A stretch of 64,000 nt of DNA from DATBGZ01 sp963803115 (GTDB lineage: Bacteria; Actinomycetota; Actinomycetes; Mycobacteriales; Micromonosporaceae). The stretch is taken from NCBI GenBank assembly GCA_963803115.1, contig CAWDLN010000016.1:124001-188000 (forward strand), read 5' to 3'. Both the position numbers and the translations under genes were made by a program. Shown here piece after piece: positions 33,223 through 41,007 of the stretch. The notes under the pieces were generated by a model, which saw nothing but the letters and a program-made list of their open reading frames with translations, did not search any database and was not told the DNA's origin. Position 1 is the stretch's first letter. Each line of letters starts with the position of its first letter.

Positions 33223-34779
33223 TCAGCGGCGTCGAACTCGTTCCTCGCAAGCATCGGCCGCGGCGCAGCGGCCGCGAGCGTCGGCGTCGGCATCGCGGGC
33301 TTTATCCTCCAGTGCCCGAGCCGAGATGCCCGCGAGGCGGGAGCGTTCGGCGGCGTTCTGCTCGATCCGTTCCGCGTCGATCCGGGCCCGGGCGGCGTCG
33401 GCCTCCTCGGTTCGGATTTCCGCGCTGCGCCTGGCGAGCCGGTCATGTTCCGGCGTCCAGCCCTCCGCGCGACGGAAGACCTCGCGCAACTGCTCGCTTG
33501 AGATGTCACCCCGGCGAAATGCCGAGAACGCGGCGTGCGAGGTCTCCTGTTGCAGCCTCTCGTCGGTGACCAGTGGTCCCATTCGCTCCAGCGCGGCCGT
33601 ACCGGCGGCGACCTCGGCCGCCTCGCGGACCAGCGCCTCATGGGTGCGCCGGGCCTCGTCAACGGCCCGGAATGCGACCGCGTGGTCGGCCTGGGCAGCC
33701 TCCGCCTCCCGCCGGGCCGCGGCGGCGGCGTTCGCCGCTTCCGTGGCCCGCGCCCGCAGCTGCTCGCACTGGGCTCGCAGCGTTGCGCACTCCTCGGACG
33801 TCGACTGATCCGGACCGGCCGTACCGCTGCTGGCGGTGGCCGGAGTCGCGGAGGTCGTCGTGTCGCCGTAGTTCGTCGCGCCCCCATAGAACGGCACATA
33901 GCTCGTCGGCTCGCTGGTCGCGGCCGACCCGGCGGACGGCGCCGAGTACGAGCTCGGAGGGGAGGGGCTGGGAGGGGAGTAGGAGGTCGGCGCCGAATAG
34001 CCCGGCGGCTCCGAGTAACTCGACGGGGCCGAATAACTCGACGGGGCCGAATAACTCGACGGCGGAGTCGGGTTGGACGGGGCCGGGTCAAGCCTTGGCT
34101 CGACGTCGTATCGGTTTTCGGCGTCACGTCGGTGCTCGACGTTGTACCGGTGCTCGACGTCGTACCGGCTGTCATTTTCGGTGCGGGAGCTGGATCCGTA
34201 CGCCGGCGTGAAGCCGCCGTGGTCCCCGCCGATCCGCTGGTCTGACCCGTAACTCGGCGTTGCCGAGACCGGGGCGCGTTCGGCCGAACCGGGGTCGGCC
34301 GAGCCGTACGAGTGTCCCGACGCCGCCTGACCCGGCGTGCCATAGATGGACGTCATCTGCCCGTATCCGCTTCCGGCGATCGGGCCCGCCGGAAGCGGAG
34401 TTGGATGCTGCGGCAGGGCCGGCGGCTCCGCGAATCTCGGTCGCGACGGCGCCGACGGCAACGCGGGTGGCTCCGGGAACCTCGGTCGCGGCGGCGCCGC
34501 GGGCAAAGCTCCGCCCGGCCGACCGAGGACCGGCATCCCACCCACCATCGGTCCGGACGGCAGCGGCAGCGGCAGCGGCCGGGACGCGGGTGGCGGCGGA
34601 AGCGGCCGGGGCAGGTTGCCGGCCGGCCGTCGACGCCGCCGGCGACCGCGCCGCGCTCGGAGAGTGATCACAATGCTGTAGGTGAAGAGACCGCCGCCGA
34701 TGAGTACAACAATGAGTGACCAGAGGATAAGCACGCCGGAGGCGCCGCCGTTTTCCGCAACGGCGAAGGGACTGGTCAC
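33223..34779 (-). CDS. Membrane-anchored Pro/Ser/Tyr-rich protein with C-terminal coiled coil
   Basis: 518 residues from a GTG at 34779. One N-terminal span (VLILWSLIVVLIGGGLFTYSI) is followed by a basic cluster (RARRGRRRRRRP). A ~280-residue low-complexity region follows, with Pro-rich blocks (PRPRFPEPPALPSAP, PRPRFAEPPALPQHP), acidic RYDVEHRYNVEHRRDAEN repeats and SSYSAP repeats. The last ~190 residues are a long coiled coil (ATLRAQCEQLRARATEAANA onward), very rich in Ala, Glu and Arg. The layout suggests a cytoplasmic scaffold tethered to the membrane. No family recognised. It converges on the GH65 gene (17-bp gap) and is divergent from the SbcD-like gene across 212 bp with no clear promoter. 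Confidence 0.75.
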   Translation of the reverse strand: MTSPFAVAENGGASGVLILWSLIVVLIGGGLFTYSIVITLRARRGRRRRRRPAGNLPRPLPPPPASRPLPLPLPSGPMVGGMPVLGRPGGALPAAPPRPRFPEPPALPSAPSRPRFAEPPALPQHPTPLPAGPIAGSGYGQMTSIYGTPGQAASGHSYGSADPGSAERAPVSATPSYGSDQRIGGDHGGFTPAYGSSSRTENDSRYDVEHRYNVEHRRDAENRYDVEPRLDPAPSNPTPPSSYSAPSSYSAPSSYSEPPGYSAPTSYSPPSPSPPSSYSAPSAGSAATSEPTSYVPFYGGATNYGDTTTSATPATASSGTAGPDQSTSEECATLRAQCEQLRARATEAANAAAAARREAEAAQADHAVAFRAVDEARRTHEALVREAAEVAAGTAALERMGPLVTDERLQQETSHAAFSAFRRGDISSEQLREVFRRAEGWTPEHDRLARRSAEIRTEEADAARARIDAERIEQNAAERSRLAGISARALEDKARDADADARGRCAAADACEERVRRR

Positions 34780-34991
34780 TCCGCGAGGATGTCACGTCGA
34801 CTCGGCGTTGCCTACTGCGTGACGGGCGCGCGGCGTGTTACGTCTACATATCTTTCGAGCAGACTCCGAGCTTGCTGTGGCGTGGCTCATGCCCGCTCCC
34901 CGTCGGTGACTCGTAATCGCCGCGCTGACCTGCGGTGACGCGGTTTTGTCGCTTGATCATGTCAGGCTGGACCCTGGGACAGGAGGGGCCG

Positions 34992-36092
34992 GTGCGACTG
35001 CTGTTGTTCTCCGATCTCCATCTCGAGACGAGATTCGCGTGGGCCGATTCGGACGTGGGTCGGGCCAGGCGGCGGGCGCTTCGCGAGTGTCTGCGCACGA
35101 TCACCTCACTCGCCGTAACGCTCCGAGTCGATGCCCTCTGCTGCGGGGGTGACCTCTTCGAGCAGGATCGATTCCGGCCCGATACCGGCCACTTCCTGGG
35201 CGACTGCTTCGCCGCGGTGGATCCGATCCCGGTCTTCCTGGCCCCCGGCAACCACGACTGGCTTGGTCCCGGCAGCCTCTACCACCAGGTCGCCTGGGGC
35301 CCGAATGTGCACGTCTTCGAGCAGGACCGGCTCGCGCCGATCACATTGGCTGACGGGTTCACGTTGTGGGGCGCGGCGCATCATGCCCCCGCCAACACCC
35401 GCAACTTTCTGGACGACTTCCGGGTTGACCGCGGCGGCGTAAACCTGGCCTTGTTCCACGGCTCCGAACGGGGTGCGTTCGCGTTCGAGGCGGATGAAAC
35501 CAAGCAGCCGCACGCTCCGTTTCGGGCGGATCAGATCCGCGCCGCGGGGCTGGACCACGCGCTGCTCGGGCACTTCCACCAACCCCGGGACGAGTCGGAT
35601 CACACCTACCCGGGTAACCCCGAGCCGCTCACCTTCGGGGAGACCGGTGAGCGGGGCGCTGTCTTGATCACCGTCGATGGATCGGGCGCTGTCACCCGCG
35701 AGCGGCACCGGGTCGCGGTGACCGACGTCCGGGACGTGGACGTCGACCTGACGGGCGTGAGCCATGCGGAGCAGATACAGGACTGCGTGGATGCCTGCCT
35801 GGCTGGCATTCGGGGAGTGGTCCGGGTCGTGCTGTGCGGTGAGGTCGGTTCGGATGTCGAGGTGGAGCCCGACGCTCTGGTCCGGCCGAGCCAGCTCGAT
35901 GCCTGGGTGGTCACGGCCGGCAAGGTCAGGTACGGCTACGACCTGGCGGCGCTGGCGGACGAACAGACGGTACGGGGACAGTTTGTCCGCGACGTTTCGG
36001 CAGCCGACGACCTCAGCGACGACGACCGCCGCCGAGTGCTGATCACGGGCCTGCGTGCCTTCGACCGTCGCGACGATCTGGAGGTGCGCTGA
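34992..36092 (+). CDS. SbcD/YhaO-like metallophosphoesterase (DNA-repair exonuclease type)
   Basis: 366 residues from the GTG at 34992, preceded by AGGAGGGG. The five metallophosphoesterase motifs are intact: LLFSDLHLETRF (DxH), CCGGDLFEQD (GD), LAPGNHDWLGP (GNHD), ALFHGSERGA (H) and LLGHFHQPRDE (GHxH). The ~150-residue C-terminal part corresponds to the capping and partner-binding region. With the SMC-like ATPase starting two bases after its stop, it forms an SbcD/SbcC-type (YhaO/YhaN-like) nuclease-ATPase pair, expected to process DNA ends or hairpins. No second copy is seen in the window. Confidence 0.85.
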   Translation: MRLLLFSDLHLETRFAWADSDVGRARRRALRECLRTITSLAVTLRVDALCCGGDLFEQDRFRPDTGHFLGDCFAAVDPIPVFLAPGNHDWLGPGSLYHQVAWGPNVHVFEQDRLAPITLADGFTLWGAAHHAPANTRNFLDDFRVDRGGVNLALFHGSERGAFAFEADETKQPHAPFRADQIRAAGLDHALLGHFHQPRDESDHTYPGNPEPLTFGETGERGAVLITVDGSGAVTRERHRVAVTDVRDVDVDLTGVSHAEQIQDCVDACLAGIRGVVRVVLCGEVGSDVEVEPDALVRPSQLDAWVVTAGKVRYGYDLAALADEQTVRGQFVRDVSAADDLSDDDRRRVLITGLRAFDRRDDLEVR

Positions 36093-36093
36093 C

Positions 36094-38214
36094 ATGCGCA
36101 TCGTCCGGGTGACCGCCCACGCCTTCGGACCACTCGTCGGCGAGACCCTTGAGCTGGCCGAGGGGCTGACCGTGATCTATGGGCCCAACGAGTCGGCAAA
36201 GTCGACCTGGCACGCGGCGCTCTACGCCGCGATCTGCGGGCGACGGCGGATCTTTAGTGGCGAGGAGAAGGAGTTCGCGGATCGGCATCGGCCGTGGGAC
36301 CGCTCGGAGTGGGAGGTGAGCGCCGAGGTGGTGCTAGCCGACGGACGGCGGGTCGAGTTGCGACACGACCTGGCCGGCAAGGTCGCCTGCTACGCCAAGG
36401 ACCTCGACCTGGTGGCCGACTACTCGAAGGAGATCACGGGGATCGACAAGGGCGAGGTGCCTGACGCGTCGCGGTGGCTCGGCCTGGACCGGCGGGCGTT
36501 TCTCGCCACCGCCTGCGTGCGCCAGGCCGACCTGCTCTCCGTGACCGAACAGGCCGGCGGGATTCGGGAACACCTTCAGCGCGCGGCGGCCACAGCGGGT
36601 GCGGACGCGACGGCCGCGGCCGCGCTCGCCGAGCTGACGAAGTTTCAGTCAGCCCGAGTAGGTACCGCGCAAGCCAAAACGAGGCCACTGCAGACCGCCG
36701 AACGGGCTGAAGATGCGGCGCGGAAAGCGCTGACTGCCGCCCGCGAGCACCAGGTGGAGCTCGAGCGGCGCAGCATGCGGGCACGCGAACTGCGGGCGGC
36801 CGCGGATGCGCTGCGGGTGCGTGTGCATGGGCAGGAGACGGCTCGGGCGCATGCCGACGCGGCTCGGCTGGAGGGCGACGCCGAGCGTTTGTGTCGCCGA
36901 GCCGAAGCGGCGGCCCGCCTCACCGCTGACCTGGCGGCGCCCGTGGCCGAGGACCCGCCGGCCGCACCCATCGCCGCTGCGCTCGCGACGTGGGAGTCGC
37001 TGCCGCCGGCGCCACCGCCGATCGCACCGTCCTCAGTGGAGAGTGCAAGAAGGGCACGGCGTCGGTCGATGCTGGTGCTCGTCGGCGGCCTCGCATTGAT
37101 CCTGGCGGGCGGGTACCTGTTCGTCACTGGGTTGGTCGCACCGGCGGCGGTGGCCACGGCGGCCGGTGTCGCGACGGCCGCGATCGGCCTGTTCCTGTCC
37201 GGCCGGGCCTCGGCGCGATCCAGGGCAGTCGCCGTCGCTGAGGTCGGCCGGGACGAGGATCGCGGCCGATGGCACGCGGCCTTTGAGCGGGCGTCGGCGC
37301 AGGTGGCCGGGGCGGCGGCAATGATTGGCCTGGGTACGGTCGAACCCGCGGTAGCCGTGGCGCAGCTCAACGCCTGGCTCGGTGACGAACCGACTCGGGC
37401 CGCTCGGCGTGAACAGCGGGTGGCCTGGCGGTCACGGTTGGTCGACTTCCTCGATGGCGGCTCGCTGGCTGACCTGCAACGGCGAGCGGACGAGGCACAT
37501 GCGCAGGCGGCCCGTGCCCGGCAGGCAGTGTCCACCGGCCCGGTTGCCGAGGCCCTCGATGCCCGCGTCGGCGCCGCCGGACTGCGGCAGGAGCATGAGG
37601 AGGCGGACCGCCTCGCGCTTCTGGCCGAGAGGGACCTCGGCGAGTTCGCGTCGGCCCTCATTTCCGTCGCCGATGCCGAGGAGCGGGCGCTGGCGGCGGC
37701 CGCAGAGCTGACCCGCGTGCGGGAGCTCGACCGCGTCCTGACACTCACGAAGACATACCTGACCCGGGCCCAGGAACGCGTGCACCGCGACATCGCCCCG
37801 CGCTTGGCCGGAGCGCTTCGGCGGGACCTTGCCGTGGTGACCGCGAACCGATACACCGACGCGGTGGTCGACCCGGCGAGCCTGGTCGTGCAGGTGCGCG
37901 GACCCGGCGGCCGGCTGCGCGACGCGGACCGGCTCTCACTCGGTACGGCGGAGCAGGTGTACCTCCTGTTGCGGGTGGCGCTGGCGGAGCAGTTGGTCAA
38001 ACCCGGCGAGAGCTGTCCGCTGTTGCTCGACGACGTGACCGTGCACGCCGACCAGGACCGAACCGAGCAGATGCTGCGATTGCTGCTCGGCGTCGCCGTT
38101 CGGCATCAGGTCGTGCTCTTCACGCAGCAGGAACAGGTCCGGGAATGGGCCCGGGCGCACCTCGACGGCGACCAGCACGCGCTTCGCGAGCTCACCACGC
38201 TTGTCTCTGTGTAA
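36094..38214 (+). CDS. SbcC/YhaN-like SMC-type ATPase with an internal membrane hairpin
   Basis: 706 residues. The N-terminal ATPase half has a Walker A of the form VIYGPNESAKSTWHAA, with Ala where most families have Gly before Lys. Long Ala/Arg/Glu coiled coils follow. Between them, at about residues 325-375, lie two strongly hydrophobic spans (LVLVGGLALILAGGYLFV and AVATAAGVATAAIGLFLSG). The C-terminal half has the signature LSLGTAEQVYLLLRVAL and Walker B PLLLDDVTVHADQDRTEQM. It should dimerise with ATP and act with the adjacent phosphoesterase. The hydrophobic pair replaces a zinc-hook tip, so the coiled-coil apex may sit in the membrane. The start ATG is two bases after the previous stop. 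Confidence 0.85.
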   Translation: MRIVRVTAHAFGPLVGETLELAEGLTVIYGPNESAKSTWHAALYAAICGRRRIFSGEEKEFADRHRPWDRSEWEVSAEVVLADGRRVELRHDLAGKVACYAKDLDLVADYSKEITGIDKGEVPDASRWLGLDRRAFLATACVRQADLLSVTEQAGGIREHLQRAAATAGADATAAAALAELTKFQSARVGTAQAKTRPLQTAERAEDAARKALTAAREHQVELERRSMRARELRAAADALRVRVHGQETARAHADAARLEGDAERLCRRAEAAARLTADLAAPVAEDPPAAPIAAALATWESLPPAPPPIAPSSVESARRARRRSMLVLVGGLALILAGGYLFVTGLVAPAAVATAAGVATAAIGLFLSGRASARSRAVAVAEVGRDEDRGRWHAAFERASAQVAGAAAMIGLGTVEPAVAVAQLNAWLGDEPTRAARREQRVAWRSRLVDFLDGGSLADLQRRADEAHAQAARARQAVSTGPVAEALDARVGAAGLRQEHEEADRLALLAERDLGEFASALISVADAEERALAAAAELTRVRELDRVLTLTKTYLTRAQERVHRDIAPRLAGALRRDLAVVTANRYTDAVVDPASLVVQVRGPGGRLRDADRLSLGTAEQVYLLLRVALAEQLVKPGESCPLLLDDVTVHADQDRTEQMLRLLLGVAVRHQVVLFTQQEQVREWARAHLDGDQHALRELTTLVSV

Positions 38215-38247
38215 CTGTCCTTCTCGGACAGTCCAATGTGGGCACCT

Positions 38248-38736
38248 TCACTGGAAGAACGGGCCCTTGTTGGAGTACAACGCAAATCCGGCGATGCAGC
38301 AGGCGGCCAGGACCACGGCCGCGATCACCAAGGAAACCACGAGGACCGGCCATTCACGCCGCCGCCGCCGCGTCGTTCGTGGCGCGACAAACGGCAGGAT
38401 CGGGTCTGAGGGATGGTTGGGCGGGCCAGTGTCGATCCGATACCACCCGGTCGCCCGAGGCGGGGGAGGCATCTCATCGTCGTCGAATAACTGCGCTGGA
38501 CCCGTCTCCGTCGGGACACTCGCGCGGCCGACAGGCCGCGGCGCCCCATCTGGTTCGCCAATCGGGGCTGCGTCGGCGTCCGCGTCCCCGACCGGAGCGG
38601 CGTTGGCGTCCGTGTCCCCGACCGGAGCGGCGTTGGCGTCCGCGGCCGGCACCGAGTCGACCTTCCCGACCGGCCCGTCGCCGCCAGCACCCGAAGCCTC
38701 CGGAAGCGGTTGCTCGGGCGACCCCTGGGATGTCAT
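38248..38736 (-). CDS. Tail-anchored protein with Ala/Asp repeats
   Basis: 162 residues. An acidic, Pro/Gly-rich N-terminal half contains ~10-residue repeats (DANAAPVGDT, DANAAPVGDA, DADAAPIGEP). A ~60-residue linker ends in the basic cluster RTTRRRRREW, followed by one C-terminal span, PVLVVSLVIAAVVLAACCIA, and FALYSNKGPFFQ. GGGAGGG precedes the ATG at 38736. Topology suggests a cytoplasmic N-terminus with a tail anchor. Function unknown. It converges on the SbcC-like gene, with 33 bp between their stops. Confidence 0.65.
   Translation of the reverse strand: MTSQGSPEQPLPEASGAGGDGPVGKVDSVPAADANAAPVGDTDANAAPVGDADADAAPIGEPDGAPRPVGRASVPTETGPAQLFDDDEMPPPPRATGWYRIDTGPPNHPSDPILPFVAPRTTRRRRREWPVLVVSLVIAAVVLAACCIAGFALYSNKGPFFQ
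38581..38640. repeat. Two near-identical 30-bp tandem repeats within a coding region
   Basis: 38581-38610 and 38611-38640 differ at one base, with core tccccgaccggagcggcgtt. A degenerate copy precedes them. They encode the Ala/Asp decapeptide repeats of the tail-anchored protein. The 30-bp unit keeps the frame, so copy number can vary without breaking the gene. Confidence 0.85.
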
Positions 38737-38789
38737 GCAGCCCTCCCGTCGCGATCCAGCCTAGGGCGTCGCGGTTACGCTAGTGACCG

Positions 38790-39614
38790 ATGTCGACGGG
38801 TTCCGCCGCGGCGGCTACCGCGCTGGTCGCCGCATTCCGGTCCGGTGACGGGTCGGCCGCGCCCGGCGCGTGGGACCTCGATCGTGACGCGATCGCCGAC
38901 CGCCTCGAGGAACTGGTGGTCGACCCCACTCGGATTCGGCAGGGCCGGCTGAACCTCTGCGGACCGGCGGCGGTGATATCGATCTGGTTCGCCCGCGATC
39001 CGGCCGGCGCCGTTCGATACGCGACCGGGCTCTTCGAGCGTGGGCACGCCGCGATCGGCGACCTGACCGTGATGGCATCGGCGGGCCTGCGGCGGCTGCC
39101 GTACCGGTTGGTCGAATCGGCCCGCGGGTGCCCGCAGGCCGACTGGATGATGATGGCGGCGCTGCGGGACTCGACCAATCGTGTGCTGCGCTATCAGCGT
39201 CCGGGTGGACCACGCGAGGCCGCGGCCGCGATCACCCTTCCATCTGCGATGCGGACATGGCTCGTCGCGACCGGAGTCGTCAGCATGGTCCGGGATGAGA
39301 CGAATCTCTTGTGGCGCAAGGGATTGGCGCACGCGGCCACCCTTTCGCCAGCGCCGGATCGAGAGTTGTTACTGCTCGTGGCACAGGAGATGTTCCGCCG
39401 GCCACCCGCGTGGCACCACCGGGTCCGCGATCGGGTGGTCAGCCTGGTGCCCAACCACTGGGTCGTTCTGCGGACACCGGTGGAGGTGGGCGAGGAGAGG
39501 GTGCGGTTCACCTTCTGGAGCTGGGGCACGGTCCGGCAGGCGGAGCTGCCGCGGGTGCTGTTCGACCGCTGCTACTACGGCTGCCTTGCCGCGCACGCGG
39601 TATCCAATGGATGA
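38790..39614 (+). CDS. Papain-like cysteine-peptidase-fold candidate
   Basis: 274 residues, no signal peptide or membrane span. A conserved-looking block RLNLCGPAAVISIWFARDP places a Cys in an NLCGPAA motif, typical of the nucleophile of C39/papain-like folds. About 165 residues later VPNHWVVLRTPVEVG supplies a His in a strand, followed by FTFWSWGTVRQAELP. Between them are ADWMMMAALRDSTNRVL and LPSAMRTWLVATGVV. The NLCGPAA...DWMMMAALRDS...HWVVL arrangement resembles a family I associate with uncharacterised papain-like or effector-type proteins, but activity is inference. TACGCT lies eight bases before the ATG (leaderless pattern). It stands alone between a tail-anchored protein gene and a structured intergenic region. 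Confidence 0.55.
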   Translation: MSTGSAAAATALVAAFRSGDGSAAPGAWDLDRDAIADRLEELVVDPTRIRQGRLNLCGPAAVISIWFARDPAGAVRYATGLFERGHAAIGDLTVMASAGLRRLPYRLVESARGCPQADWMMMAALRDSTNRVLRYQRPGGPREAAAAITLPSAMRTWLVATGVVSMVRDETNLLWRKGLAHAATLSPAPDRELLLLVAQEMFRRPPAWHHRVRDRVVSLVPNHWVVLRTPVEVGEERVRFTFWSWGTVRQAELPRVLFDRCYYGCLAAHAVSNG

Positions 39615-39684
39615 GCAATATCAATCAGATGAAAAGGGCTTGTCGCGCCTCCGCGGTGGCGTTTAGGGTTGCCGTACACGTGAA

Positions 39685-39739
39685 GGGAGGTGGTCCAAAG
39701 TTGTGTAGTACTAGGACTCGTGAGGTGACTGCCCGCTAA
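39685..39739 (+). other. Candidate leader peptide with strong Shine-Dalgarno
   Basis: GGGAGGTGG at 39685-39693 is followed, seven bases on, by TTG at 39701 and a short frame to TAA at 39737-39739. It encodes about 12 residues, (M)CSTRTREVTAR. An in-frame GTG at 39680 could add seven residues. Codon use (tgt, agt, act, agg) differs from neighbouring genes. It lies 70 bp upstream of the structured element at 39811-39878 in a 322-bp gene-free gap, an arrangement seen in leader-controlled or attenuated transcripts. No expression evidence. Confidence 0.35.
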
Positions 39740-39810
39740 GCCGCCGTCCTTCCGGACTCCGACTTGTCGATCCGCTGTGATGGCGGTCGGCGAAAATACG
39801 GCAGCCACCG

Positions 39811-39878
39811 CGGCCCCTGGATATGGTCGGCCTTGTCCAGCCGATTCGTGCGCGAGCACCTTCCAGGGGCCGTTTTCT
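39811..39878 (+). ncRNA. Candidate structured RNA / elaborate terminator
   Basis: Outer arms cggcccctgga (39811-39821) and tccaggggccg (39862-39872) are perfect 11-bp complements, and TTTTCT follows directly at 39873. Between them are two smaller hairpins: tcggc/gccga and gtgc-gcga-gcac. The second has a GCGA loop of the GNRA type. This is a three-way-junction shape ending in a U-run on the plus strand. It fills most of the gap between the papain-like candidate and the DinB-like gene. It may be a terminator, the 3' part of a small RNA, or an attenuator preceding the DinB-like gene. No Rfam family recognised. Confidence 0.5.
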
Positions 39879-39936
39879 ATCTCCTGCGGTGGCTTTCGGA
39901 CTGTTGTTGTCGGTGGGGCCTGCGAGGATCGTGAGC

Positions 39937-40587
39937 ATGCCACGTGGGATCTCGGTCGCCGTCGAGGTGACGCCGAAGAAGGCCTTCGCCTTCGCGCTTG
40001 ACTGGCCTGGGTGGTGCCGGGCTGGCCGAAACCCGGAGGCCGCGTTGGAGGCTCTGGCGGAGTATGCCGAGCGCTTCGCACCGGTGGCCGAGGCGGCTGG
40101 CGTCCCCTTTCCTAAACGGATCGAGTTCGACGTCGCGGAGCAGGTGCCGGGCGGGGCCACGACGGCGTTCGGCGCCCCGGAGATGACCGTCGATGCCGAC
40201 CGCCAGCCCGTCACGGCCGCTGCGGCGAAACGGATGGCCGCGTTGATGACCGCGACGTGGAACGCCTTCGATGCCGTGGCGGCGGTGTCTCCCGCCGAGC
40301 TCCGCAAGGGCCCGCGAGGCGGTGGGCGCGACCGCGACAAGATGATCGACCACGTTCTCGAGGCCGAGAACTCGTACGCACGCAAACTCGGAATCCGGCT
40401 CAAGCCACCACCACGCGGCGACCTCGAGGCGATCGAGGCCCAGCGGCTCGCGATCGCGGCCGTTCTCGGCGCAGCTTCCGACGGTGGACCCGTTGTGCCG
40501 AATGGATGGACGACCCGGTATGCCGCGCGCCGCATTGCCTGGCACGTCCTCGACCACGCATGGGAAATGAGTGACAGAAGCGAATAG
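39937..40587 (+). CDS. DinB-like four-helix protein
   Basis: 216 residues from the ATG at 39937, where MPRGISVAVEVTPKKAFAFA begins. The upstream extension crosses the structured element and was rejected. The protein looks all-helical after ~60 residues, with DRDKMIDHVLEAENSYARKLG and, at the C-terminus, RRIAWHVLDHAWEMSDRS. The two separated His-containing helices fit the DinB/YfiT metal-binding bundle. Such proteins are often thiol-dependent (mycothiol or bacillithiol) transferases or stress proteins. The exact reaction is unknown. Confidence 0.6.
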   Translation: MPRGISVAVEVTPKKAFAFALDWPGWCRAGRNPEAALEALAEYAERFAPVAEAAGVPFPKRIEFDVAEQVPGGATTAFGAPEMTVDADRQPVTAAAAKRMAALMTATWNAFDAVAAVSPAELRKGPRGGGRDRDKMIDHVLEAENSYARKLGIRLKPPPRGDLEAIEAQRLAIAAVLGAASDGGPVVPNGWTTRYAARRIAWHVLDHAWEMSDRSE

Positions 40588-40695
40588 GAGAGGGCTCTCC
40601 GATTACGTCGCAGTGGGAAGCGTGGCGCATGACCCGGTAAGTGCTCGCATGCGAATGTCGGGCATCACGAGATTGCAACTCAGGAAGGTAGGAAC

Positions 40696-40968
40696 GTGAG
40701 AGCTCTCCTCACATCGGCCGGGATCAAGAACAGCAGCATCCACGACGCGCTGATTGACCTGCTGGACAAGCCGATCGCCCAGTCCCACGCCCTGTTTATC
40801 CCCACCGGCGTCTATCCCTTCCCCGGCGGGCCCGGCAGGGCGTGGCGGGCGATCTGCGGCAAGGCTTCACCACCGTTGTGTGAATTGGGCGCAGCCCCGG
40901 CGATCACCGCCGCCACGACGACCGCCTTCATGGAGAGGTGCACCCGACCGACCATGGCCCGACCATAG
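40696..40968 (+). pseudogene. Truncated peptidase E-like (class I glutamine-amidotransferase fold) protein
   Basis: The first ~66 residues from the GTG at 40696 (RALLTSAGIKNSSIHDALID, LLDKPIAQSHALFIPTGVYP, then FPGGPGRAWRAICGKASPPLCELG) match the start of the peptidase E/type 1 glutamine-amidotransferase-like family, normally ~220 residues with a later Ser or Cys nucleophile. After CELG (about 40890) similarity ends and the frame reads unrelated sequence to TAG at 40966. On the opposite strand the sequence from 40958 reads MVGRVHLSMKAVVVAAVIAGAA, which looks like a signal peptide cut off at the same point. The gene is therefore 3'-truncated at a probable rearrangement junction. No catalytic residues remain. 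Confidence 0.7.
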
Positions 40969-41007
40969 ACGGGATCAGCGCGTTGCGGACACGCATGGGT
41001 AACAGGT

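Noticed and set aside
34780..34991. Promoter or RNA in the 212-bp gap before the SbcD-like gene
   Set aside because: No convincing -35/-10 pair, stem or repeat was seen. Only the AGGAGG before the GTG at 34992 is clear.
35106..36101. 331-residue minus-strand open frame
   Set aside because: Antisense of the SbcD-like gene, whose five metal motifs are all in the plus frame.
36645..38000. 451-residue minus-strand Ser/Arg/Ala-rich open frame
   Set aside because: Shadow of the SbcC-like ATPase, whose Walker motifs are on the plus strand.
38581..38640. Possible CRISPR-like repeats
   Set aside because: The two 30-bp copies are directly adjacent with no spacers and lie in frame inside a gene.
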